A stretch of DNA of 64,000 bases from an uncultured Selenomonadaceae bacterium. GTDB taxonomy: Bacteria; Bacillota; Negativicutes; Selenomonadales; Selenomonadaceae. Location: the NCBI GenBank assembly GCA_902778455.1, contig CACYXR010000007.1:1-64000 (forward strand), given 5' to 3'. This document shows, piece after piece, positions 26,018 through 35,541 of the stretch (its first letter is position 1; every line of letters starts with the position of its first letter). The translations under genes were made by a program, and so were the position numbers. The notes under the pieces were generated by a model. It was not told where the DNA came from and ran no database searches. It saw only the letters and a list, made by a program, of their open reading frames with translations.

Positions 26018-27085
26018 TTGCGATCCATTCCCGTAGAAGAGCTTCAGCCCGGCATGATCCTCGCTCGCTCCATTATCAACGATGAAATGATGGTCATCCT
26101 TTCCGAGGGTACGCTCCTCTCCAAAGCACATATTACGCGTCTTGCCTTTCTCGATATACCGCTGGTCTACGTCAAGGACGAATACGAACTCAGCGAAGCC
26201 TTCCAAAATGTGTCGGCACTGTTTGACGACGGCAGTGCTTTCGTTTCCGAATACAAGGACGTCATCCACGAAGCGCGTTCGATTTTCGAGGAAGCAAAGA
26301 GCAGCGGCAAAGCACCGGTCGAGAAATCTAAAGTAGTCATCAAGGACACGATTGCACCGATGGCGAAGCAAAGCGGCGTCATGGATTACCTCCTTGAGGT
26401 CAACCATCTCGCGGCCGATGTCTATAACCACTCGGTGCGCGTCTCGATTCTCGCTGGCGTTCTCGCGAAATGGATGCACCTGTCCCAAAAAGAAACGCAG
26501 GACGTCATTCTCGCGGGCTTCCTGCATGATATCGGAAAAACGAAATTCCCGGAGCGACTGCTTGACAAGCGCGTGGAAACATTGACCGAGGACGAGCGCG
26601 AAGCCTATGAGCAGCATACTGTCGACGGGCAAATGATTCTTTCCGCAAGCCCGGAGCTTCCTGAAGGCGTAAAACGCGCGGCGCTCCAGCATCACGAAGC
26701 GATGGACGGCAGCGGATTCCCGTTCGGCATCGGCGGAAACGACATCCATTTGTTCGCACGCATGATTGCGCTGGCCGATCTGTACGACAACATCACAACA
26801 GAGCGTGAAGGCTTCCGCAAGGAAACGCCCTTTGCCGCCATCGACAAGATTACGGCGGAAATGTACTCAAAACTCGATCCCGGCGTCTGTGTCCCGTTCC
26901 TGACCAACCTGAAGGATTCCTTCCTCGGCTCCCGCGTCTATCTTTCCAACGGCCTCTCCGGCACGATCGTGCATTACGCAAACGATTACGCTGCGCGACC
27001 GATGATCCGAGTCATGGATACCGAGCTGCTCGACCTGAACGCATTCCCCGACGTCCAGATCGTGGAATACAATCCGAAAGACTGA
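26018..27085 (+). CDS. HD-GYP domain protein
   Basis: The likely start is TTG 26018, seven bases after AAGGAGG, giving 355 residues. The HD-GYP domain (about residues 125-300) shows HSVRVSILAG, FLHDIGKTKFP, HTVDGQMIL and HHEAMDGSGFP; the last holds the GYP-type signature as GSGFP. Such domains hydrolyse c-di-GMP. An N-terminal 110 residues and a C-terminal 60 residues are extra, with the N-terminal DUF3391-like opening (IPVEELQPGMILARSI). No receiver domain is present. A hairpin terminator follows. Confidence 0.88.
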   Translation: MRSIPVEELQPGMILARSIINDEMMVILSEGTLLSKAHITRLAFLDIPLVYVKDEYELSEAFQNVSALFDDGSAFVSEYKDVIHEARSIFEEAKSSGKAPVEKSKVVIKDTIAPMAKQSGVMDYLLEVNHLAADVYNHSVRVSILAGVLAKWMHLSQKETQDVILAGFLHDIGKTKFPERLLDKRVETLTEDEREAYEQHTVDGQMILSASPELPEGVKRAALQHHEAMDGSGFPFGIGGNDIHLFARMIALADLYDNITTEREGFRKETPFAAIDKITAEMYSKLDPGVCVPFLTNLKDSFLGSRVYLSNGLSGTIVHYANDYAARPMIRVMDTELLDLNAFPDVQIVEYNPKD

Positions 27086-27100
27086 TATAAAACATTGAAA

Positions 27101-27126
27101 TCCCGGCACATCATTCCGTGCCGGGA
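27101..27126 (+). terminator. Intrinsic terminator of the HD-GYP gene
   Basis: TCCCGGCAC and GTGCCGGGA form a 9-bp stem with an 8-base loop, followed by TTTTTCTT, 15 bases after the stop. Confidence 0.85.
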
Positions 27127-27160
27127 TTTTTCTTATTTCCTTCCCAATAATTATCATCGC

Positions 27161-27194
27161 AAAAAAACGAGGCCGTCGCTTGTACGACGGCCTC
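27161..27194 (-). terminator. Intrinsic terminator of the HU gene
   Basis: GAGGCCGTCG (27169-27178) pairs with CGACGGCCTC (27185-27194), loop of six, and on the minus strand a run of seven T follows at 27167-27161. Confidence 0.88.
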
Positions 27195-27208
27195 ATCTTC
27201 AGGATTTC

Positions 27209-27526
27209 TTATTTCTTCTTCTTGGCAGGAGCCTTCTTCGCGGCAGCCTTCTTCGCGTTGACAAAATCCTTGAACGCCGGGCTGGCTTTGAAGGCCGGCA
27301 GCTTCGCTGCTGCAATCTTGATCTCCTCGCCCGTCTGCGGGTTGCGGCCCGTACGAGCAGCGCGGTTGGAAATCTTGAACGTACCGAAGCCCAGGAACGG
27401 AACCGTGTCGCCCTTCTTCAGCGCATCCTTAATTACCTCGATGGCAGCTGCGGTGACAGCCTGCGCATCCTTTTGGGAAACCCCAGCCTTCGCAGCGGTT
27501 GCTTTGATGAAATCTGCCTTCTTCAA
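27209..27526 (-). CDS. hup: HU family DNA-binding protein
   Basis: The 105-residue protein is a typical HU (MKKADFIKATAAKAGVSQKD, FGTFKISNRAARTGRNPQTG), a histone-like dimer that bends DNA. It differs from the usual 90 residues by a C-terminal tail rich in Lys and Ala (AKKAAAKKAPAKKKK), which should add nonspecific DNA binding. The start codon is TTG, preceded by GAGGG. An extended -10 promoter (TG-A-TATAAT at 27586-27578, minus strand) lies about 50 bases upstream. Confidence 0.93.
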   Translation of the reverse strand: MKKADFIKATAAKAGVSQKDAQAVTAAAIEVIKDALKKGDTVPFLGFGTFKISNRAARTGRNPQTGEEIKIAAAKLPAFKASPAFKDFVNAKKAAAKKAPAKKKK

Positions 27527-27577
27527 GAAAATACCCTCTTTCTTTTAATGTTCGGCATAGATTGCCTTGTTGCGTGC

Positions 27578-27586
27578 ATTATATCA
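27578..27586 (-). promoter_or_regulatory. Extended -10 promoter of the HU gene
   Basis: On the minus strand TGATATAAT fits an extended -10 element 50 bases upstream of the HU start; no consensus -35 is seen. The surrounding 150 bases are AT-rich. Confidence 0.6.
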
Positions 27587-27770
27587 CACCAATTGTGCTT
27601 TGCATATAGGTTGTTGCAGATTTTTTTAAATTTTTTCCCGAAAATACGGGTTTTTTTGCAAAAAAATCGTTTTCAGGACAGAATTGACGCCGATTTCTAA
27701 CCAATTATCATAAAAAATCCTTGTCAAGCAAAGAAAAAATACAGAAACAAACGGCACAAAAACAGTTTCC

Positions 27771-27799
27771 TTGACAGGCGCGGACTATTATATTAGTAT
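27771..27799 (+). promoter_or_regulatory. Promoter of typA
   Basis: TTGACA at 27771-27776 and TAGTAT at 27794-27799 are 17 bp apart, 57 bases before the typA start. The 329-bp gap between HU and typA otherwise holds only AT-rich leader sequence. Confidence 0.8.
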
Positions 27800-27855
27800 A
27801 GTAAAGCTGAATTTTATCATATATATGAAAGAAACACAGGAGGCAACCAGACAGC

Positions 27856-29685
27856 ATGAGCACGAACGAAAAACTGAGGAATGTGGCAATCATTGCGCAC
27901 GTCGACCACGGCAAGACGACGCTGGTGGACGCGATGCTGAAACAGAGCCATGTGTTCCGCGCCAACGAGCAGGTCGCGGAACGCGTGATGGATTCGGGGG
28001 ATATCGAGCGTGAGCGCGGCATCACGATTCTCTCAAAGCATACCGCCGTCATGTATAAGGATATCAAAATCAATATCGTCGATACGCCGGGCCACGCGGA
28101 TTTCGGCGGTGAGGTCGAGCGCGTGCTGAATCTCGTCGACGGCGTCCTGCTTCTGGTGGACGCTTTCGAAGGGCCGATGCCGCAGACGAAGTATGTGCTT
28201 CGCAAAGCTTTGGAGCAGAAACTGAAGCCCATCGTGGTCATCAACAAGATCGACCGCCCCGACCAGCGCGTGGACGACGTTTACGACGAGGTGCTGGAGC
28301 TTTTCATGGAACTGGGCGCGGACGATGACCAGCTTGATTTCCCCGTCGTGTACTGCGCGGCCCGCGACGGCATCGCGAAGCTGGACATGGGCGACGACAG
28401 CGACAACCTTGTGCCGCTGATGGATACCATCATCAAGGAAATTCCCGCGCCGAAAGGCAACGAGGACGGTCCTCTGCAGCTGATGGTGACGACGCTGGAC
28501 GCCGACGAGTACGTGGGCAAGGTGGCCATCGGTCGTGTCATGCGCGGTGCGGCGAAGCCGAACCAGAACGTGGTGCTTCTCGGCGGCGACGGCGAAACGA
28601 AGGCGAAAATCGCGAAGGTTTTCGTCTATCAGGGCTTGAAGCGCGTGGAAACCGAAAGCGCGGGCATCGGTGAGATTGTCGCGCTGACGGGTCTCGGCGA
28701 CGTACGCATCGGTCAGACGGTGGCCGACGCGGAAAGCCCCGAAGCGCTGCCTACCATCAATATCGACGAGCCGACGCTTTCCATGACCTTCGGCGTCAAC
28801 ACCAGCCCCTTCGCCGGCCGTGAAGGGCAGTTCGTGACCTCCCGCCATATCCGCGACCGCCTGTTCAAGGAAGTGGAGACGAACGTGGCGCTTCGCGTCG
28901 AAGAAACGGACTCGGCGGACACCTTCAAGGTTTCGGGCCGCGGCGAGCTGCATCTTTCCATCCTGATCGAGACGATGCGCCGCGAAGGCTATGAGCTGCA
29001 GGTCGGCAAACCGGAAGTCATCTACAAGACCATCAACGGGCAGAAATGCGAGCCGATGGAGAATCTGACCGTCGAAGTGCCGCAGGAATACATGGGCACG
29101 GTCATGGAGCTTCTCGGCAAGCGCAAGGCCGAGCTTTCCAATATGAACGAAGGCAACGGCTATATGCGCATGGAATTCATCATCCCGGCGCGCGGGCTGA
29201 TCGGTTTCCGTTCGGAGCTTTTGACCAGCACGAAAGGCAACGGCATAATGAGCCATATTTTCCACGGCTATGCGCCGTATAAGGGCGATATGGAAGGCCG
29301 CGAGCACGGCTCCCTCGTCGCCTTCGAGCAGGGCGAGACGACGGGCTACGGCATTTACACCTTGCAGGATCGCGGCACGATGTTCATCTCCCCTGGCCAA
29401 ATGGTCTACGAGGGCATGATCGTCGGCGAGAACTCCCGCGAACTGGATATCGACATCAATCCCTGCAAGCAGAAGCACGTCTCGAATATGCGGACCTCCT
29501 CCTCCGACGAGGCAATCCGCCTGACGCCACCGCGCATTTTGAGCCTGGAGCAGGCGCTGGAATATATCAAGGAAGACGAACTGGTGGAAGTCACACCGCA
29601 AAACGTCCGTCTCCGCAAGGCCGTCCTCGACCACACGACCCGCGGCAGGACACGTAAAAACGCGGTGAAGGCGGCACGGGCGTAG
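27856..29685 (+). CDS. typA: Translational GTPase TypA/BipA
   Basis: TypA is a ribosome-binding GTPase of the EF-G family that assists ribosome assembly and stress growth. Its 609 residues include G1 (AHVDHGKTT), the switch region [11 protein letters not shown]3 ([12 protein letters not shown]), and G4 (NKIDRPD). The C-terminal domain with [16 protein letters not shown] and [13 protein letters not shown] is typical. The start at 27856 follows AGGAGG, with a well-spaced promoter upstream and a strong terminator downstream, so it is a single-gene unit. Confidence 0.97.
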   Translation: MSTNEKLRNVAIIAHVDHGKTTLVDAMLKQSHVFRANEQVAERVMDSGDIERERGITILSKHTAVMYKDIKINIVDTPGHADFGGEVERVLNLVDGVLLLVDAFEGPMPQTKYVLRKALEQKLKPIVVINKIDRPDQRVDDVYDEVLELFMELGADDDQLDFPVVYCAARDGIAKLDMGDDSDNLVPLMDTIIKEIPAPKGNEDGPLQLMVTTLDADEYVGKVAIGRVMRGAAKPNQNVVLLGGDGETKAKIAKVFVYQGLKRVETESAGIGEIVALTGLGDVRIGQTVADAESPEALPTINIDEPTLSMTFGVNTSPFAGREGQFVTSRHIRDRLFKEVETNVALRVEETDSADTFKVSGRGELHLSILIETMRREGYELQVGKPEVIYKTINGQKCEPMENLTVEVPQEYMGTVMELLGKRKAELSNMNEGNGYMRMEFIIPARGLIGFRSELLTSTKGNGIMSHIFHGYAPYKGDMEGREHGSLVAFEQGETTGYGIYTLQDRGTMFISPGQMVYEGMIVGENSRELDIDINPCKQKHVSNMRTSSSDEAIRLTPPRILSLEQALEYIKEDELVEVTPQNVRLRKAVLDHTTRGRTRKNAVKAARA

Positions 29686-29762
29686 TGTATCCAGCCTTTC
29701 TCTTTGAGGTTCCCCGGACGGGGAGTCTCAACGGGGAAGGCCAATTTCATGAAAATCCTATG

Positions 29763-29791
29763 AAAAAATTTCCCGTCAAGGGAAATTTTTT
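29763..29791 (+). terminator. Terminator of typA
   Basis: AAAAAATTTCCC and GGGAAATTTTTT form a 12-bp stem with a 5-base loop, 77 bases after typA; the symmetric A/T flanks make it able to work in both directions. The next gene on the plus strand has its own promoter just after it. Confidence 0.85.
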
Positions 29792-29792
29792 C

Positions 29793-29821
29793 TTGCATCA
29801 AAAGGAAAAATGCTGTATAGT
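29793..29821 (+). promoter_or_regulatory. Promoter of sepF
   Basis: TTGCAT (29793-29798) and TATAGT (29816-29821) are 17 bp apart, giving a leader of about 165 bases before sepF. The leader contains an unsupported 26-codon frame (from ATG 29855) and several short inverted stretches, but no riboswitch class that I recognise. Confidence 0.6.
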
Positions 29822-29992
29822 GTAGAATACCATCAATAGCAATACGGTATTATAATGCTCGAATGGGGATTCGGGCACAAGCTTCGCGAAAGCAGGGGCA
29901 TGGTTCCATGTTTTCCGGATTGGGGAATCCGATGAAGCAAAAAACGTAGGGGAAGTACCAAGGGGAAAAAGGGCAGTGGAGGCGGAGTAATC

Positions 29993-30487
29993 ATGTGGGG
30001 ATTGGACAAGCTCAGCAAACTGATTGATCTCGGGGAAGATGACGAGTTCGAAGACGAGGAATTTGACGAAATCGAAGAAGAAAGCGAAGACGCTCAAATG
30101 GCAGCAGTTGCCAGTGCCGCCCCTGTCGCGGCGGCGACAACGGCGGCAACGCAGAAGGCGGCTCATGTTGCGCCGCAGAAGGCAGCGCAGACGGCGCGTC
30201 CCAAACTTACGGTGCATACGACGAAAACGCCGGAATTGGCGGTGGAAATCCATGTGCCGTCGAATTTCGACCAGGTCGCCCGCATTGCGGACGATTTGTT
30301 GGCAAATCGTGCGGCTGTCGTGAATTATGAGCGCGTGGATGTGCCCGAACAGCGCAGAATTTGCGATTTCATCAACGGCGTTTCTTACGTCCTCGACTGC
30401 GAAGCGCGCCGCATTTCCGATATCATGGTATTATATGTGCCCAGCGGCGTCGATGTAGCAACGGCGAAACCGATGCAGCGGCAGTAA
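29993..30487 (+). CDS. sepF: Cell division protein SepF
   Basis: SepF binds FtsZ polymers and anchors them to the membrane in Firmicutes. The 164-residue product starts with a membrane-binding amphipathic helix region (MWGLDKLSKLIDL), followed by an acidic block (EDEEFDEIEEESED), an Ala-rich linker, and the globular domain (residues about 75-155: IHVPSNFDQVARIADDLL, then VVNYERVDVPEQRRICDF). It is transcribed alone here, with a promoter and a terminator of its own. The usual yggS neighbour is absent. Confidence 0.93.
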   Translation: MWGLDKLSKLIDLGEDDEFEDEEFDEIEEESEDAQMAAVASAAPVAAATTAATQKAAHVAPQKAAQTARPKLTVHTTKTPELAVEIHVPSNFDQVARIADDLLANRAAVVNYERVDVPEQRRICDFINGVSYVLDCEARRISDIMVLYVPSGVDVATAKPMQRQ

Positions 30488-30501
30488 GGAAAACAAATCA
30501 A

Positions 30502-30532
30502 AAACCCATCCGTTTATTTTGCGGATGGGTTT
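30502..30532 (+). terminator. Terminator between sepF and mtnA
   Basis: AAACCCATCCG and CGGATGGGTTT form an 11-bp stem followed by TTCTTATTC. It lies between converging genes and can serve both strands. Confidence 0.88.
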
Positions 30533-30549
30533 TCTTATTCCTGTTATTC

Positions 30550-31602
30550 TTATTTCAACGACTCCGAAAACGGCGGATAATGCACGCCTTTCTCGGTTAT
30601 AATCGCGGTAATCAGGTCTGCGTCGGTGACGTCGAAGGCGGGATTGAATACCTTGATATTTTCCGGCGCCATTCGCTCCTTATACCACATCGTCGTGACT
30701 TCCTCCGCCGGGCGCTGCTCGATCTTGATGTCCTTCCCCGTCGGCGTGTTCATATCAATCGTTGAGGATGGCGCGCAGATATAGAACGGTACGCCGAAGC
30801 GTTTTGCTGCGATAGCCAGCGGGAACGTACCGATTTTGTTGGCCGCGTCGCCGTTCGCCGCCACGCGGTCGGCGCCGGTGAATACCGCGTCAACCCAGCC
30901 GTTTCTCATGGCCGACGCCGCCATGCCGTCGCAAAGCAGCGTCACGTCCATGCCCGCCTCGGAAAGCTCGTATGCGGTCAGCCGTGCGCCTTGCAAAAGC
31001 GGGCGCGTCTCGTCGCAAAAAATCCGGAAGCCGTAGCCGCGCTCATGACCGAGATACATCGGCGCCGTAGCCGTACCGTAGCGGCTTGTCGCAAGCTGCC
31101 CCGCGTTGCAGTGCGTCAAGAGCCCCATACCGGGTTTCAAAAGCGAAAGACCGTGTTCGCCGATCTTTCGGCACATTTCGATATCCTCCGCCTGTATGGC
31201 TCTTGCCTCCGCCAGCAGGCGCTTTTTTATTTCCGAAACGCTTGTCCCCTGCCCCGCTTCGACAATTTTCCCCATACGCGCCAGCGCCCAGGAAAGATTG
31301 ACCGCCGTCGGACGGGAAGAGTTCAGGTATTCCCTCGCCTCGGCAAATTTTTTCGCGAAAACGCCGTAATCCTCGGCGTCGATTTCTTTCGCCGCGAGAT
31401 ATATCCCGTAGGCCGCCGCAACGCCGATAGCCGGAGCGCCGCGCACCTGCAGCAGATAAATCGCGTCCCAGATCTCCTCCTGTGTCGTCAGCCGAAGGAT
31501 TTTCTTCTCGTTCGGCAGACGCGTCTGGTCAATGATGACGAGAGCCGAAGACGCGTCGTCCAAGGAAACTGTCTCAAAGCCCAGTTTATTTGCATTCGTC
31601 AT
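30550..31602 (-). CDS. mtnA: S-methyl-5-thioribose-1-phosphate isomerase
   Basis: MtnA converts methylthioribose-1-phosphate to the ribulose form in methionine salvage. Its 350 residues carry family motifs RGAPAIGVAAAYGI, LTHCNAGQLAT (Cys active site), DGMAASAM and FTGADRVAANGD. Its start shares ATGA with the end of the lipid kinase gene, so they are coupled. No other methionine salvage gene is adjacent, though metK is in this window. Confidence 0.93.
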   Translation of the reverse strand: MTNANKLGFETVSLDDASSALVIIDQTRLPNEKKILRLTTQEEIWDAIYLLQVRGAPAIGVAAAYGIYLAAKEIDAEDYGVFAKKFAEAREYLNSSRPTAVNLSWALARMGKIVEAGQGTSVSEIKKRLLAEARAIQAEDIEMCRKIGEHGLSLLKPGMGLLTHCNAGQLATSRYGTATAPMYLGHERGYGFRIFCDETRPLLQGARLTAYELSEAGMDVTLLCDGMAASAMRNGWVDAVFTGADRVAANGDAANKIGTFPLAIAAKRFGVPFYICAPSSTIDMNTPTGKDIKIEQRPAEEVTTMWYKERMAPENIKVFNPAFDVTDADLITAIITEKGVHYPPFSESLK

Positions 31603-32495
31603 GCTTCTCCCTCCGTCATCGTATAAATACGGATTGCACGCTGGATCGTGTCAACGTGAAGCGGCAGCATCGGCCCGCGCTCGCCGTCGAGATCGCTTTC
31701 CACCGGTTCGTCCGCCTCCACGGAAAAAGATTTTGCCTGGATATGCAGCAGATTTTTTTCGTCCGGTTTGATATTGCCGGAAACGACGTCTTTCGCCAGT
31801 GCCATGAACTCCGTGATGCCGGAGTCCTTTGCCACAAGAAGATCCAGCTTCCCGTCGTCGATTTTCGCGTCCGCCGCCACATTCTGCATACTGCCCGCAA
31901 CAGAGCTGTTGACAATGACGAAAAGATACGCACCCGTTTCGAATTTTACACCGTCGGCGTCGATATGCAGATGGAGCGTGTGCAGCTTCGGTATCTCGCC
32001 GAGCCCGCGCAGATAATACGCCATCTTCCCCATCGCGTGCTTCAGCCGCACATCGACCTCATGGGCCACGGAGGTCAACGCTCCCGCGCTGGCCACATTG
32101 ATGAAATATTCCCCGTTGGCGCAGCCCACGTCCACCGCGCGGGAAACGTCATCGACGATGCAGTCGAAATACGCCTCAAGGTCGTTGTTGACGCCGAGAT
32201 AGGTGGCGAAATCGTTTGACGTGCCGCTGCCGATGATGCCGATGGGAAACGAAAACTTTTCCCGCATCAGCACATTGACGACCTCGTGAAGTGTCCCGTC
32301 GCCGCCCGCCGCCAAAACGCCTTCCGGCTGGATTTCACGTAGAAAATCCGCCATCTGCAAATTATCCCCGGGGCTCGTCCGATACGGCACCAAAACAGTC
32401 CGCCGCCGCTGGAACGCCTCAATGATCGTGTCGAGACTGTGACGGAAGGTCGCGTGACCCGACACGGGATTATAGACAAGAACATATCGTTTCAT
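31599..32495 (-). CDS. YegS/DagK-like lipid kinase
   Basis: This 298-residue protein has the lipid/diacylglycerol kinase catalytic domain: VYNPVSGHATFR at the N-terminus, the GGDGT motif in AAGGDGTLHEVVNVL, and the IGSGTSNDFATYLG phosphate-binding turn. It likely phosphorylates diacylglycerol or a related lipid at the membrane. The C-terminal half has the beta-sandwich of the family. It lies 3 bases after the flippase gene and overlaps mtnA by four bases. Confidence 0.88.
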   Translation of the reverse strand: MKRYVLVYNPVSGHATFRHSLDTIIEAFQRRRTVLVPYRTSPGDNLQMADFLREIQPEGVLAAGGDGTLHEVVNVLMREKFSFPIGIIGSGTSNDFATYLGVNNDLEAYFDCIVDDVSRAVDVGCANGEYFINVASAGALTSVAHEVDVRLKHAMGKMAYYLRGLGEIPKLHTLHLHIDADGVKFETGAYLFVIVNSSVAGSMQNVAADAKIDDGKLDLLVAKDSGITEFMALAKDVVSGNIKPDEKNLLHIQAKSFSVEADEPVESDLDGERGPMLPLHVDTIQRAIRIYTMTEGEA

Positions 32496-32498
32496 GAT

Positions 32499-34148
32499 TT
32501 ATTGCTCCGCCTCCGGCATCTTGAATACGCCGATTTTCCGCAGGAACCGGATGAAAGTATGGCCGACCATCGGCACCCGCTCCATGTCCTCTTCACCGAT
32601 GCCTCCGATCACGAGCATGGCGGCGATATAGACCGCGCAGCCGACAAACGTCGCGCCGAAAGTGGATACCGCATTGATGCCCCACGCCGCGAAAGTCGTA
32701 TCATAGAACAGCTTCACGGCAATCGCCATAACGACGGAAGCGCAGCACGCCTTGAACAGATGCTTCCACTCCATCGAGCAGCCGACGTATTTGTAGATAA
32801 AAAACATATTGATGAACGCCGCGACGCCCATGTCCGCCGCCGTCGCAAAGGCCGCGCCGAGGATGCCCAGCGTCGGGATAGCCGTCAATGTCCAGTTCAG
32901 GATTACCTTCGCCACCGCCGCCAAAATCATATTAACCATCGGAATCGTCGGATGACCGAGTCCCTGCAAGATCCCCGTCGAGACCTGATGAAGCCCCAAA
33001 AGCACGATGCTGAAGGAGCATGCCCAAACCGCAGGCCCCGCGCCCGGCGCGCTGTAAATCAACGTCGAGATCGGCGTCGCCAGCATCAGCACGATAATGA
33101 ACGCCGGAAAGCAGACAAAATGCGAAATGCGGATGCCCGCGGCGGACTGCTCGTAAATACGCGCCTTATCCCCCACTGCCCGCGCCTCGGACAGCGCGGG
33201 AATGATGCTGACCGCCAGCGACGCCGTGATAATCGTCGAAAGATTGATCAGCGGCACCGCCATGCCCGTCAGATACCCGAAAAGCTCCGTCGCCTGATTC
33301 ACCGTGTAGCCCGCAACTTCAAGCCGTTGAGGCACGATGGCGAGATCAAGGTTCGACACGACGGGAAGCATGATGCTCGCCGCCGAAACGGGAAGCGCCA
33401 GCTTGAACAGCCGGTGCAGGATTTTCCAGCAGGATTCCTGCTCGACGTCCGCCTTCGGCAAAAGTTCCTCCGGCGTATAATCGCGCCGGATGTCGCGGTC
33501 AAGCTGCCAATGATACCAGACCAGAACAATCAGGCCCGTCACAGCGCCCGCACAGGCACCGAAGCTGGCGCCTGCCGCCGCATACTCCAGCCCCATCGGC
33601 AAAAACAGCCGCGCCAACAGCACCATCGTAATCACGCGGAAAATCTGCTCGACGATCTGGGAAACCGCCGTCGGCGTCATGCGCTGCCAGCCCTGCAAAT
33701 AACCCCGGGAACTGGCCAGAAGCGTCACGAAAAAAATGGCCGGAGCCAGCACCACAACGGAATAATAGGCCCGCGGGTCGCGGATAAATTGATACTCAAT
33801 CAACCATCCGGCGCCGAAATACGTCAAGAGCGAGAACAGGACGCCGGTCACCAGCATGAGCACCATCGAGATATGGAATACGCGCCGCGCACCCCAAATG
33901 TCCTTGAGAGCCACACGCTCCGCCGTGATGATCGAGATCGCGACAGGCACCCCTGCCGTCGAAACAGAAAGCGCGAAAAAGTAGATTGGGAACGCCATCT
34001 GGTACAGGCCGATTCCTTCTCCGCCCAACACCCGCGAAACGAAAATCCAGTTCAGAGAGCCGATGATTTTTACGACGATGCCGGCAACCGTCAGGATAAA
34101 CGTGCCCTTCATCAGGGACTCGCCCTTCGTGGACTTGTTCTCCTCCAT
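32499..34148 (-). CDS. Polysaccharide/lipid-II-type flippase (SpoVB-like MOP family)
   Basis: The 549-residue integral membrane protein has about 14 hydrophobic segments and opens with LMKGTFILTVAGIVVKIIGS, a pattern of the SpoVB/MurJ-type MOP exporters. These proteins flip lipid-linked saccharides across the inner membrane for wall or surface polymer synthesis. I chose ATG 34148, which has AGAGGTGA upstream; a longer 5' extension would have no ribosome site. Whether it moves lipid II or another precursor cannot be told from the sequence. Confidence 0.85.
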   Translation of the reverse strand: MEENKSTKGESLMKGTFILTVAGIVVKIIGSLNWIFVSRVLGGEGIGLYQMAFPIYFFALSVSTAGVPVAISIITAERVALKDIWGARRVFHISMVLMLVTGVLFSLLTYFGAGWLIEYQFIRDPRAYYSVVVLAPAIFFVTLLASSRGYLQGWQRMTPTAVSQIVEQIFRVITMVLLARLFLPMGLEYAAAGASFGACAGAVTGLIVLVWYHWQLDRDIRRDYTPEELLPKADVEQESCWKILHRLFKLALPVSAASIMLPVVSNLDLAIVPQRLEVAGYTVNQATELFGYLTGMAVPLINLSTIITASLAVSIIPALSEARAVGDKARIYEQSAAGIRISHFVCFPAFIIVLMLATPISTLIYSAPGAGPAVWACSFSIVLLGLHQVSTGILQGLGHPTIPMVNMILAAVAKVILNWTLTAIPTLGILGAAFATAADMGVAAFINMFFIYKYVGCSMEWKHLFKACCASVVMAIAVKLFYDTTFAAWGINAVSTFGATFVGCAVYIAAMLVIGGIGEEDMERVPMVGHTFIRFLRKIGVFKMPEAEQ

Positions 34149-34295
34149 TGCCGTCACCTCTCTTTGCAAAATTGCTTTTTTTCTATATAATGGACAGGGA
34201 AGACATTTCCCGTTATGAATCTCCATACATAAAGGAAATTATATCATTTATCTGTTACAGTTTCCAGTAGAAACGGCAAAATTCGAGGTATCCTT

Positions 34296-35054
34296 ATGAA
34301 AATCAATTTGATTCGCTTTGATATGAAGGTCGGACGCAACAAGCCGGAAAACATCATCCACAGGGAAAACGACTGCCCGTTCTGCCATCCCGAAGGGCTG
34401 ACGGACATTTACGCAACAGACGAAGGCGGGATCATCCTGCTGAAAAACAAATTCGACGTCCTTGAAAACGCTGACCAGCTCGTGCTAGTCGAGACAGACC
34501 GCTGCGGCGTCGATATGCCCGATTACACCGTCGAGCACATGCGCCGTGTCACCCGTTTCGGCGTCTCGAAATGGCTGGAAATGGAAGCCAGCGGAAAATA
34601 CAGCGCCGTCATCTTCTTCAAGAACCACGGTCACCTGTCCGGCGGCACCATGCGCCACGCCCACATGCAGCTTGTCGGTTTCCGGGGCGCCGACCCGTCG
34701 CTTTTCCCGGACGTCGAAGATTTCGAGGGACTGACCATCGTCGAAAAAGACGGCGCCCTTCTGAACGCCGCCACTCGCCCCCGCCTCGGTTTCGGAGAAT
34801 TCAACCTGATTGCCAATCCCAACGCGCTGGATGACCTCGCCGACCTCATGCAAAAAACGGTCGCCTACGTCTGCGACCGTTTCAAGAAAAGCCAGGACAG
34901 CTACAATATCTTCTTTTATCACGCGGGCGAAAAAATCGCGGCCAAAATCATGCCCCGCTTCCCCACCTCCCCGCTCCTGATCGGCTACGACCTAAGAATC
35001 CTCCCCAGCAACCTGCCGGAAATCGTCGAGGACTTCCGGAAAAATTATTTGTAA
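34296..35054 (+). CDS. DUF4931 (HIT-like) protein
   Basis: The 252-residue protein belongs to DUF4931, a relative of galactose-1-phosphate uridylyltransferases in the HIT superfamily. It has an N-terminal NDCPFCHPEG zinc-like cysteine pair and the catalytic-type HAHMQLVG histidine motif at about residues 123-130, plus FFKNHGHLSGG. The substrate is not known. It is a single gene with a terminator just downstream. Confidence 0.75.
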   Translation: MKINLIRFDMKVGRNKPENIIHRENDCPFCHPEGLTDIYATDEGGIILLKNKFDVLENADQLVLVETDRCGVDMPDYTVEHMRRVTRFGVSKWLEMEASGKYSAVIFFKNHGHLSGGTMRHAHMQLVGFRGADPSLFPDVEDFEGLTIVEKDGALLNAATRPRLGFGEFNLIANPNALDDLADLMQKTVAYVCDRFKKSQDSYNIFFYHAGEKIAAKIMPRFPTSPLLIGYDLRILPSNLPEIVEDFRKNYL

Positions 35055-35061
35055 AGAAATC

Positions 35062-35095
35062 AACCGCCGATAAGCATGACAGCATATCGGCGGTT
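35062..35095 (+). terminator. Terminator of the DUF4931 gene
   Basis: AACCGCCGATA and TATCGGCGGTT form an 11-bp stem with a 12-base loop, followed by TCTCTTCG; it lies between converging genes. Confidence 0.8.
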
Positions 35096-35118
35096 TCTCT
35101 TCGTTTCCAACCTTGGAT

Positions 35119-35541
35119 TCATTCCATACCGTTTTCCCCAAACTTCTCCACCATTTTCGCAGGCGAAATCACAAAATCTTTTGCGGGATAATGACGCAAA
35201 TTTCCCGTAACAAGATAGGCGTAGATATCCTGTCTAGCCCATGCCACTTCGTAAAATACACGGTCATCAGGATCGGGAAAAACCTCGTTAGTCATTACAG
35301 TTTTGACAATCACACCATATTTTTGTATTGCTCGAAAAACCGTCTGAATATCCGATTGGGGCAAATGAAATTTTTCGCGATGCAGTACATCATCATATTC
35401 TTGAAAAATCTCTTCGCAATACAACGGAACGATTCTTCCCCCAACAAGTTCATTCAATATGACAACCGGCGGAGAGAGCCTATTTCGCGACCAAATCCCC
35501 GATAGAATCACATTCGTATCAATCACCGCAGAGTATTTCAT
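35119..35541 (-). CDS. PIN-domain toxin of a toxin-antitoxin pair
   Basis: The 140-residue protein has the PIN fold: an N-terminal VIDTNVILSG with the first catalytic Asp, YEEIFQEYDDVL acidic residues in the middle, and DPDDRVFYEVA. PIN toxins are ribonucleases that cut tRNA, rRNA or mRNA when free of the antitoxin. It shares ATGA with the antitoxin gene. The end region (PAKDFVISPAKMVEKFG) matches the subfamily annotated as toxin component, PIN family. Confidence 0.88.
   Translation of the reverse strand: MKYSAVIDTNVILSGIWSRNRLSPPVVILNELVGGRIVPLYCEEIFQEYDDVLHREKFHLPQSDIQTVFRAIQKYGVIVKTVMTNEVFPDPDDRVFYEVAWARQDIYAYLVTGNLRHYPAKDFVISPAKMVEKFGENGME

Noticed and set aside
28033..29634. 533-codon frame on the minus strand across typA
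   Set aside because: It lies opposite a clear typA gene and has no family match; it is a shadow caused by high-GC codon use, as are the other long opposite-strand frames.
29822..29992. Leader of sepF as a c-di-GMP or other riboswitch
   Set aside because: None of the conserved GEMM or similar core motifs could be lined up, and no terminator hairpin is present.
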